NCBI GenBank assembly: GCA_028023455.1 | Contig: JAQFVV010000258.1 | Span: forward strand, 293,501 to 357,500 | DNA: 64,000 nt | Direction of reading: 5' to 3' | Origin: Epiperipatus broadwayi | Lineage: Eukaryota; Onychophora; Udeonychophora; Euonychophora; Peripatidae | Part shown: positions 23,930-33,749 of the stretch, piece after piece | Layout: every line of letters starts with the position of its first letter | Numbering within the stretch: position 1 is the stretch's first letter | The notes under the pieces: generated by a model | Database searches by the model: none | Seen by the model: only the letters and a program-made list of their open reading frames with translations | Told to the model about the DNA's origin: nothing | Translations under genes and position numbers: made by a program

Positions 23930-25842
23930 TGCTTGGTTTATTTCTTCATCTAGCCATGATGGGTCTATTTCCTCACTTGTAATACTCCATCTAATCTCCA
24001 ACTATAGTATTATCCAAATCACATTCTTTCCTTTCTATAACCTCAACAGATTTCTTTGTTAAAGCACAAATCAGATCTTGGTTTGTTTGAAATTCATTCT
24101 TTGTGCTGTCTTGTTTTGGCATGCCTGTATTCATTGGGTCATTCAACATGCCTGTTTTACTCTTAGTGGAGTTATTGGATGAGTCTTCTATTATTTCTCT
24201 AGTATTTATCAGATTCAAATTGCTCATGTTTATTTTCATTAGTATAGAGTTGCCAGTTATGTTTTCTACGGTAGTTTTAGGGTCTTCTTTTGTTTGCATT
24301 TGTTTTTTTACACATTTATGGGTCCTGTCCTTTATGATCGCACAATTCATGCATATTCTAGCCATGCAGTCTTTACTATGATGGGTACTCTCTAAACAGT
24401 AAAAGCATTGGGGTTGAACCCCATGGAAACTTACCACCATTGGAAATCCCCTAGAGTAAATCACCATTGGAATATCGATGGATCTGACTCCTTGCAGCAG
24501 ATATATTAAAAGATGCTGTGTTTGTTAAAATTTGACTTTGAGACCTATGGTCATATCAGTATCTGAATCCAGAAACTGAAAAAGATGCTGTGTTTGTTAA
24601 AATTTGACCTTGAGACCTATGGTCATATCAGTATCTGAATCCAGAAACTGATCTGTATTTGGTCAACATTTTTTCCAACTCAGGCTCATCCAAATTCATT
24701 AGACAGTTTTTAATTTTTCCAGTGAATATTATAGGTCGATTCATATCTATTATGGAAATGTATTTATTGTCCAGAGACTTGATTGTATTTCTGAAGCCCA
24801 TGAATTAAATTTTACTATTATATATCTGTCATTTGGGTGTGCGAGGATTCTATAAATGCTAGTATGTATTTCCTTTTCGATTAACATAGTATAGAATTTT
24901 TCAAGAGGGAATTTGTATAGATTGTATTGCAGATCTGTAACTGTTAATATTAGTGATTTTTCATTTGAATAATTTAAAAAAGATTTGAACAATAAGTCAG
25001 GAATAGATCTGTTAAATCATATATTGATTTATTGATATTGTTCTTCACTGAAAGTTCCCCATTGGGTTGGCTGCTTTCATTCACATTCTCTGTTAGTTTT
25101 AATTCCTCCTGATAATTAAAGTCTATCATATCTAAAATTGGAATGCCTTGTTCATTTTTATTAGGATTTTTGTTAATTTGAATGGTTTTATTATTTTTCA
25201 CAGTATTGGAATATGATTTTACATTGATACTCAAGTTGTGTTTTGGTGCCTCATTTGTACTTTGGTTTTGATAAATGGAGTTCTCTCCAGTCTTTTTTTT
25301 TGTGTGTGTTTTGTATTGTTAATTAAATCTAGTAATTGTTTTTCAATGTTAAACTGTTTATTAACAATATTACTGCATTTGTTGCCCTCTAGTGGTTTTG
25401 AATCATTGATGATTTCCTCTCCTGTGTTATTTCTGGTAAGTTTTATTTTTATTGTACTAGGATTATGATCTGAATTGTCCTTAATTTCATTATTTTTTTA
25501 GGGTTCCTTATTTTCAATATTTGAATTTGTTTCACAATTATTTTCTAGATTTTTATATTTATTATTAATAGCGATTTTGTCAACTTCTGGTGGTTCTCCC
25601 TTTTTATTACTTTTATATTTGTGTTTATTTGGGTTGGATATATTATTTTCTTTAGTGTAATTATTTTATGAATCATCTTTCATCTCATTGTCTTTTGGAA
25701 ATTCTTTAGGTTTAGTTTGTGGATGTTTTTTTTTATCATTTTTGGGTTTTGTGGAGGTTTTATTATTGAAAAATGTAGTTTCATTGTCTTCCATATTGGA
25801 TTTTTTAGAGTTGTTGCTAATTTTCTTGCTTTTTGCAGACAT
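23930..25842 (-). pseudogene. LINE ORF1 (gag-like) protein with CCHC zinc knuckles, disrupted
   Basis: Begins at the ATG at 25842 with MSAKSKKISNNSKKSNMEDN, a Lys/Asn-rich N-terminus of about 180 residues with two in-frame TAA codons. A frameshift near 25270 leads to LSINVKSYSNTVKNNKT, and further frames give KSLILTVTDLQYNLYKFPLE and RYIIVKFNSWASEIQSSLW, an RNA-recognition-like middle. At 24467-23991 lies CFYCLESTHHSKDC, a canonical C-x2-C-x4-H-x4-C knuckle, then a less regular one (CMNC...THKC). A Ser/Asn/Lys-rich tail ends with EEIDPSWLDEEINQASNQIK near 23940. ORF1 proteins bind element RNA. Stops and shifts show loss of function. Confidence 0.7.
24509..24652 (-). repeat. 72-bp in-frame tandem duplication inside LINE D ORF1
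   Basis: The segment from aaaagatgctgtgtttg to the end of ccagaaactga occurs twice in a row (from about 24509 and about 24581) with one difference. 72 bp is 24 codons. In the ORF1 frame both copies read QFLDSDTDMTIGLKVKF, a TAA, then QTQHL, just before the zinc-knuckle region. Confidence 0.9.
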
Positions 25843-25959
25843 GAGGTTTTAGTAATTTCTCCTTGCTCAGAAACTATTAGAAAAAGTACTTACCCAAAGG
25901 TTTTATGGGTTCTGACTCCCCAAACTTTTTGCGAAACTTGATTTCAATGTATTGGTAAT

Positions 25960-28900
25960 TTGTTGAGATTTCAAATTAATTTTTACCATAAATAACTGCA
26001 TATTTTTTTATAATATAAAAAATGTTATAGTCCATTTATAACTAACAAAAAAATATATATTCCACAAACACTTCACACACACACACATATATATGCAGAA
26101 GTTAACCCTTTCCACTTTCTGAGAATATTTGTTAAACATACAGATTTTTATATTTATTGTATTATATATATCACATGACCACCACCTCTTATGCTTGTGT
26201 ATAACTGTTGTTAAAACAGGTAAAACTCAATTTATGTATATATATATATATACACACATGCACATATATTGTAGTAGTTGGATTTGAATTTAAACTTGAT
26301 ATTGTTTACATACAATTTTATTAGCTTAATTACAATCTTAGAATGAACTAAATTAATTTAGAAGTAATTAAAATAGTTCATCTTGTCATAAAATGCTAAT
26401 TTTAAAATAAGGCTTATTGTAAAATAGCTATATGTATATATTTTTAACAGGGGTTGTATCTTCTTCTTTTTTTAATTTTATGGTATATTTTAAAGTAAAT
26501 GTTGGCTATTTTATTTTACAGATAATATTACAGAACCAATAATGTATCCATTATCTTTGGAATATTAATATAGGAAGTATATAAATAGCTTTTATATGAA
26601 TAGTGATAATATGGCAAAGTACATATAAATAGATTAAATTGCATATATTTTATTTAATGCATGCATGTCAAAAATAACGTTTAAAAATTAAATAATAAAA
26701 TATTAAATTTTACATATTCAATATATTTTTTTTTAAAAATTAATTTATTTTAAATTACTACTTAAATGATTGATTATAGTATAAAATAGATAAATAGAAA
26801 AGGATATCTATTTTATTTTAAGACATTTTAAATATATTTTGTGATTTAATTTGTAAAATTATATTTTTTATTATTTTAAAACATATTGTGTAATATTTGT
26901 TTTATAAAGTTTTAAAATGTATTTTAATGCCATGGAATGATGATGTATTAGAAAAGAACATTCACAGATGAATTTGACTATTAAAGATAGAAAAACTATG
27001 GAAATGAGATATCATAGAAACAAAATACACTGATGACATAAGTATGACATTATTGGGAGAAAACTATTTAAGCTCCTGATCTTAGATTAGACACTCACTT
27101 TTGCCTCAATAGCTAAAATAGTACAGAAGAAGTTAATGCACATATAATTTTATTTGAAAGTCACAATAAATATAATGAGATAAAGTCACAAAATATCTGC
27201 TCAGAATACAATCTTCTGAAAATCTAAATATAACATCATAAGATAATAACAACTATATTAAGGTCAAATATAACTTCATAACAAAAGCAACAATTACCAT
27301 CACTGATATTACATTAATCACCCACTAATTCACATGTGTCTTTCATGACCCTCTAATTCCTACGACTCAAATTCTTTATATGACAATCTGAAGTACTGTT
27401 GAGTAAACATGAGAGTAAATTCTCACTTAATTACTATCTAGATATTTGAATGAATGACATCATGAAATTGTCTAAATTTACTAACGTCACTCAAAGATCA
27501 TGCAATTATTGAAGCTGATCTTCAATGTAATCATTGTACACATGGCCATATAAAAAATGTTCATTACTATATGTAAATGAATCTAGATTAAATGTTGTAA
27601 AATGCTGAATATAAAATTCTGTAAAATTAAAAGTACACTATAAAATGGATAATTTTACTGAAATGCTGGTAAGATAGTTTACATATAATGTCAATTCACC
27701 CAGAAAAATATCTGGAATATTTTGAACTTTAAATTATATATTATTTTTGTAAAGAATAAATATTGTTTCCTGGTTACAAGTCATGATTTACTTGGAATTC
27801 CTTGTGAATAAAAAGAAAGTTTACTAGTTGATTTATTTTTTATGTTTAAGTATACATGTGTTTTATTACTACAAAAATATCTTTTTTAACAAAAAGAGGT
27901 TGAATTAAATTGTAAATAATATTTTTTAATAATTATTATTATTTTATCTAACGAAAAGTATGTTTGTTTTGTTTTATTATGTATTGCAGGTGCAAGAATA
28001 AGTTGTTTGTTTTTGTAAATAGTTATGGATAATAACAATGATGGTGTATGCATTTAATTCCTAAAAATATAAATTATATTTAAATACTCCAATTATATTT
28101 GATAAATATAAATAGTTTAATATATGTAATGTAAATATTTTACACAAGGAATAAGTAATTAATATTTAATGTACCCTAGATAAAATTAGATATTTCTGTG
28201 AAATACAATTTTAAAAAACCTATGTTTATTTGATGATCAAAATAAGAAACAATTGTTTGCAAATTATTTATTTCAGCAGCATTATACTACTTTGTAACCT
28301 ATTTTGGTACCTTAATGTATTGTCTGCAGCACAAGATAGTGAAATCCATAAAATGACTTTATAAACATCATATAGAAGTCAATTAAAAGAAAACTGTTCC
28401 ACAGGAAATATTTTATTGCTTACTTAGTATTTAAATACATTTTATTTTTGTTGTTGTTGTTGTTTGTATTAATTAATTTTCATTTTATTTAATTAAACTG
28501 GTTTATCATGATCAATTGTTTACTTATTGTTCATTTACATGTTAATATATACTTAACGTTCAACTATGTGTTCGTTTATATATATGTAAAATTCTTTATT
28601 TTGTGTTAATATATACACCCATAAACAATAAGATAATTAAATAATGTTTCTATATATATATGAATTCAGTAAGTGAATCTCCGGGAAGTCAAATAACCAT
28701 GATAAATTATTAATGTATTTGTGAAAAAAGGTTTAAATATTTATTACATGTTCAAAAAATATGGTTTAAGTTCAATAAAATTCTTTTTGTAATTTAAACT
28801 ATTTCTTATTAATTTAATGAAACTATTTTTTGTATATGTCACTCCTCAGTAATCTAGATATGAAAATCTTCATTTTGTGTTTGTGTACTATTATATTTAG

Positions 28901-29035
28901 CTAGCATGAATGTTTTATAATCATTCTACATACTTCATTTATTTGTAATTATATTTAATGTATAATATATTAGATAATTGTAAGGAATATGTATTTCCAT
29001 TTGCATTTTTTCCTTACAGACAGAAGTAAAAACAC
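25960..29035. other. AT-rich non-coding stretch
   Basis: Mostly A/T sequence. Holds a (TA)n(CA)n patch near 26238-26262, a dispersed repeat at 26118-26172 shared with 29040-29095, and at 27351-27429 a fragment matching the centre of the 31.5 kb MITE. (TTG)n at about 28449-28463. No gene recognised. Confidence 0.5.
27351..27429 (+). repeat. Partial copy of MITE-like family 2
   Basis: The segment starting ctctaattcctacgactc and continuing through acaatctgaagtactgttga to tctcactta matches 31571-31649 in the centre of the long inverted-repeat element, at about 80 percent by eye. Only the core is present and the arms are not seen. Confidence 0.6.
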
Positions 29036-29088
29036 ATTTTCTGGGAATATTTGTTAAACATACATATCTTTATATTTACAGCATTATA

Positions 29089-29732
29089 TATATATATGTA
29101 ATATACAAATCAATATATATATATCAAAATACAGTACAATTTATATAAATTATATTCTTTTAAATTCGACTATCCTTTGTATCTTTATCAACTATATAAC
29201 TAATAACAAACAAAACCTTTACAACCCATAGTTCAATTCAGATTTCCCACAATTTTGTTATCTTAACATTTGATGACTGGCGATTCATTAACATTTGACG
29301 ATTTCTTGAAATCAACATAGCCTCTTTTATTTTACGTTTATTATAACAACGTTCAATTTGAATAATTTTCATATTTTATAATCAAATTTAAATCCATATT
29401 GACAAGATTTATTATGATCAAATCTTGTCAATATGGATTTAAATTTGATTATAAAATATGAAAATTATTCAAATTGAATGTTGTCATAATAACGTAAAAT
29501 GAAAGCATGTTGATTTCAAGAAATCACAAATGTTAATGAATCCAGTCATCAAATGTTAAGATAACAGAATTGTGGGAAATCTGAATTGACTATGGTATTG
29601 TTAGTTGTCTCGTTTGATTATTCAACGTTATAGTTGATAAAGACTACAAGTGATAGAGTACTTCTAAAAGAATATAATTTATAAAATTGTACTGTATTTT
29701 ATATATATATTTTTGATTTATATTACATATAT
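29089..29732. mobile_element. Large foldback element (about 320-bp arms, 9-nt loop)
   Basis: 29089-29410 and 29420-29732 are reverse complements for about 320 bases with few mismatches and small indels. The centre is ttgacaagattt, nine unpaired bases, then aaatcttgtcaa. It is non-coding. The long arms with almost no spacer would extrude as a cruciform or give a long double-stranded RNA if transcribed. Family unknown; an AT-rich MITE or foldback element is the likeliest class. Confidence 0.8.
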
Positions 29733-30059
29733 TTAAACAAACAATACAAACTTTATTTATTATATATATATATTACTTGTCTTAAAAGTACAATACAAAT
29801 GAACATATGGTAAATGATCTCTAACTGTTACTTGACAAGCAAAATACTGTAAAATAATTTGTCCCACTTTTAATTTCTAACATGTCTAAAGAGAGACCCT
29901 ATATGCTAACTCAATCTACTTATTCAAATTTATCTCTGGCTATCATCCCTTAATTCTGTTGATATGCTGATATGGGAAATGGATAAAACACTTTCAGCTC
30001 ATAAAAATAATTACTAAAATATTAATGTTAATAATATTATATCACCACTTATTATTGTA

Positions 30060-31088
30060 ATAAACTTATTTTTCTTTTTCTCATTGTTCCTAAAAATCTT
30101 TCTTATACAGTTTTCTTATTTTCTGTGTTTCTCAGTACAAGCCTCGTCCAGTTTCCCTTAATCTTTATAATTTCCTCAAAATAAATATCTTTGATTTACT
30201 TTTTTCAATATTTCCAATTTATTCTTTACATTTCCCTGCAAATTCACATCTTTACATCCTCTAATTCTTTCTCTCCACTCTTCATTAATTGCCCATGTTT
30301 ATGTCCCATAAAAAAACAATACTCAAAAAAAAAAAAAACATTTAACAAACTTTTTTAAAATTTTCAATGTTCCACAAAATAATTTTCTATGTCTAACATT
30401 AAGATAATTTAGTACATTGAAATTGTCACATCAACTTTTTTTATCTCTAATAGGATCATTAGTCATTAAATTTCCCATAAAAATGAACTAATTTGCTCTA
30501 TAATTTATTGTTCTATTTATCTATTTTCATTGTTTTACTTTTATTATCATTTATATCATCTCAAAATTTTCTATAAACCTTGTCAATCCTACAAAATGCT
30601 TTACTGAGCTTTAAAAAATGTGTAATTATCTTGCATAAGATTCAAACATTGGAAGTGACAGTTTCAACTTATCTTTCAAATCTGTCACTCTAGCACTATT
30701 CAGCATTACTAACCACAAATATTCCTACAGCAAATTTGTAAATTCAACATTTAATCTCAATGCTAATTATACCACTGCCAAAATAATATTCTTTTATCAG
30801 CTCATCTAAATATAGATTGAATAAAGCAGGAGACCATTCTTGCCTTAGATTTTTTTTCCTACATCTATCTCTTTACTAACAAGACTAGTTATACAAATGG
30901 GTATTTTCCAATTTACTAACAAATTTCTCAATGAGCACATCTTTTCTATATCTTTTTCAATATATTCAACCAAGTAATGCAATTCATTCCAAATACCTTT
31001 TGAAAATCAATAAACAAATATTGACTTCTTTCCTTATTTCTGTATATTTATCTCAATGATGCTTCTCAACATTTCAACATTATGTCTT
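30060..31088 (-). mobile_element. LINE family E reverse transcriptase, decayed
   Basis: Read on the minus strand. Near 31040-31000 is KEVNICLLIF with an adjacent frame giving YWFSKG-type sequence, the decayed palm motif A. Near 30940-30890 RNLLVNWKIPICITSLVSKE follows. At about 30835-30790 QEWSPALFNLYLDELIKEYY is the GxxQGxxxSPxLFNLYLDEL motif B. Near 30710-30730 is VGIFVVSNAE where YADDIVVVS is expected. Near 30560-30520 NDNKSKTMKIDK follows (N-x-x-KSK-x-M). Motif order is right but every frame is broken. The T-rich plus strand reflects an A-rich coding strand. Confidence 0.6.
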
Positions 31089-31092
31089 ATTA

Positions 31093-31405
31093 CAATCATT
31101 TATGTTCTTTATTATTTTTTACATAATGCTTTTTACAACCCACTATTGACAATTTTGATTGCCCCAGCAATCTTCTTCAGAACATAAATACAATACAAAT
31201 ACATGAATACAAATATACATGAACATATAATTTTACATTTTAAATATACATTCTATCTTATAATCATTATTTATATGCTTATATATATCTTTATATACCT
31301 CTCTATATAATTATTGTGTTTGTTATAGTTCTGAAGAAGACTGCTGGGGCAATCGCAACCATTGATAGTGGGTTGTAAAAAGTAATAAAGAACATGAATT
31401 ATAAG
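31093..31405. mobile_element. Penelope-type foldback with CTGAAGAAG motifs
   Basis: Left arm 31093-31188 and right arm 31325-31405 are reverse complements around an AT-rich spacer of about 137 bases. The left arm has a 13-base insertion. Each arm holds ttctgaagaaga followed by the hairpin attgc/gcaat and a GAAA-like box, then agtgggttgtaaaaagtaa. The layout resembles the 3' regions of the two Penelope-like foldbacks in this window, but no coding sequence is present, so the assignment is an inference. Confidence 0.55.
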
Positions 31406-31449
31406 TAAATAAGCAAATATTTTATCTAGCGCCACGCTTGCAATTATAT

Positions 31450-31799
31450 TTCATTCCAATATCAGCCTTTCAAGCTAATTGAGCATGCACCTTTTGAGAG
31501 TGTTAAATAAATGAATACTCTCCTCTTCAATCCAAGATATAGTATTTATGCAGGAATAAAAAGAATCCCTCTTATTCCTATGACTCAAATTCTTTTATAT
31601 GAGCAAATCTGAAGAACGGTTGAAGAGAGCGTGAGTAGATACTCACTTTAAATAAGAATTTGAGTCGTAGGAATAAGAGGGATTCTTTTTATTCCTGCAT
31701 AAATACTATATCTTGGATTGAAGAGGAGAGTATTCATTTATTTAACACTCTCAAAAGGCGCATGCTCAATTAGCTTGAAAGGCTGATATTGGAATGAAA
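31450..31799. mobile_element. MITE-like inverted-repeat element, family 2
   Basis: Arms 31450-31597 and 31653-31799 are close to identical reverse complements (about 148 bp) around a 55-base centre. The outer ends read tttcattccaatatcagcc and its complement. It is non-coding. The 12-base sequence acatgaattata occurs just outside at 31392-31403 and 31799-31810, possibly a duplicated target if the element extends left of the arm. A related core is at 27.35 kb. Confidence 0.75.
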
Positions 31800-31810
31800 C
31801 ATGAATTATA

Positions 31811-32464
31811 TTAATATTATATGGATTTGGTGATGCAAAGTTATGTCTTATTACACTGATTTTCCTAAATCCAAATTATATTTTAGATAAAAACATGTTT
31901 ACTCAAGATTCATTTTTACTAAATTGGATCTTTTTTCTATTGGAATAATAACTGTTGAAATACAATCCACTGGTCATGCTTGTGAATCATAAATATATAT
32001 TACAAGAAATCTCATCAATTTCCAACATTCATTTCAGTTAAAGGTTTTACAACTCCATTCTTCATTATTGTAATTTCTTCTTCATTGACAAGACCCCCCC
32101 ACCCCCATTTAAATAACGCTTATTACTTTTATCATATAAATTACTGATATACATTTCATCTTTTTTCTATGCAACTATCTTTTTTACTAATATTTTACTC
32201 ATTTCTATTTTCAATCATTATTTTACTTGGATGACTCTGCTTTCTCGTTGTAATTAGTTTAGACAAAGCAATTATTTTTTTTATTAATAAAAATATTATT
32301 TAACATCTCACAATTTGCACAAAAGTAATAAAATCTGGAAGTTGAAATAAATGAAAAGCTGTATCATAATTCTGAGTAAAATAAAATGCTGACATATCAG
32401 TATATCTACAATAAAATATTATAAGCTTTTACACTGCTAAGATGTTTTTATATAATATATAAAT
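31811..32464. other. Non-coding spacer
   Basis: AT-rich, with a C-rich patch (cccccccaccccc, about 32093-32105). No gene is seen. Confidence 0.5.
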
Positions 32465-32465
32465 A

Positions 32466-32850
32466 ATCATCATTTTCTCGCCAAGTTTAATCCAATTTCT
32501 CTTATACACAGCGTCCTCTGTCCATATTACGCCAATAAACTTCCTTATTTAATTCATCTATCTCACATACGGCTTTTTTCTAGATCTTTTACAATCTCTT
32601 GGAATCTAATTTAAAATTTCAATCTATCCATCTATTATCATCTCTTCTAAATTAACTCCAGCCCAGCTCCATTTCAGCTTCTTAGTTCTTTCAGTGATAC
32701 CTGATTGTTCTCTCATGCATATTTTTCATTTTTGATCTCTTCTTGTTTTTCCTCACATACATCTCACCATACTTCTTTGAGTAGTCTGAAGTTAATTTTT
32801 TTTTTTAAAAATACATAGGCATAATTTCTTTTAATATCAACTTATTAATA
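32466..32850 (-). mobile_element. RTE-type LINE 3' end, copy 1
   Basis: On the minus strand the sequence runs from a lost upstream region through the conserved RTE C-terminus, with an RTG-x-T-D/E-I-x-E-R-I-K-x-L-K-W-x-W-A-G-H-x-x-R-R-D-D-N-R-W type block around 32770-32650, then RR/GRxxxRW-x-D-E and a short tail ending near a TCATCAT (ATGATGA) patch at 32466. It aligns by eye with 40.5 kb and 61.9 kb, which are in the same orientation. Heavily decayed and 5'-truncated. Confidence 0.65.
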
Positions 32851-33589
32851 CCAAAAATGATTTATTACTAATACTCTTATTACTAATTTATTATATATGT
32901 GCACACACATTTAAATTTTAAAGCATTTAAAATTAATTAAATAATTGTACAGTTATGACAGTTTACAATAGGTCTTATCATATACGTATTACCGCCTGCA
33001 TATCTTAGCAAAATAAATAAAGACGTGGAAGAATTCTTTCAGTGTGTATGTAATTATCATTTGAATAGCTATGGGCTTCAGAAGAGGAATGCTAATCTCC
33101 TGGGATCCTTCATCTAGGTGATGACAGTTACTGATATAAAAATTAAACTGCTCCATGATTAAGTTATCAAAGTTCCAAGGATAGCAGCTAACTATTTATC
33201 AAAATTCTTCCGGGACTTGTTAATGCAGAAGACTTCCATGGATTTCTCATGGGCTTAACTTTATATTTGTGGCAGTTTTGGAAAAAGTGTCTGTTTTTTT
33301 TTTTTTTTAAATGAAACGACAAAACATTATATCATCTTAAAAAGGAATAATTTAAGAAAAGATAAAGAAATAGTAGCTGCCTACTTGGAAATGTATATAT
33401 ATATTTACAATATATGAGTTCAAAAACACTATATGAGGATATGTTAAATTTTATTCCATTCGTTTTGATAAATATTAAACTCTGACAAGATATAATAGTA
33501 GATATCTAGTTCTAAGATTAATCTTCAGTTGAAAGACATATTTAATTTTATATAAAGTTACTGTTAACACTAACTGAAATGATCATACA

Positions 33590-33737
33590 AATATATAAAC
33601 CATTATACAATTACAAATATCCAGTAACGCCCTCTTTGTAATAGTCTATATCTCAATAATAGCGCTATTATTGAGATATAAACTATTACAAAGAGGGCGT
33701 TACTGGATATTTGTAATTGTACAATGGTTTATATATT
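33590..33737. mobile_element. Near-perfect 148-bp palindrome (MITE-like hairpin)
   Basis: Two 74-base halves meet at agc|gct (33661-33666) without a loop and differ at only a few positions. Outer ends are aatatataaacc and ggtttatatatt. Non-coding. Could form a cruciform or, if transcribed, a single long hairpin RNA. Confidence 0.85.
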
Positions 33738-33749
33738 AATTTTATATTT

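Larger units (their letters stand above)
22890..25842 (-). mobile_element. LINE family D with ORF1 and C-terminal remnant
   Basis: Minus-strand non-LTR element. ORF1 spans about 25842-23930. Then comes a short scrambled region, and at 23430-22890 coding typical of the end of ORF2 (LQALVSVAKIPGLHD, RFLSMKSFLANKRNHKKIEP, ICQMCGKK, then NHIIMRC). The endonuclease and reverse transcriptase that should lie between are absent, so the copy has a large internal deletion or is an ORF1-rich derivative. Confidence 0.65.

Noticed and set aside
23642-24381. Plus-strand frames of 65-92 codons
   Set aside because: Antisense of LINE D ORF1, whose minus-strand reading has the CCHC knuckle.
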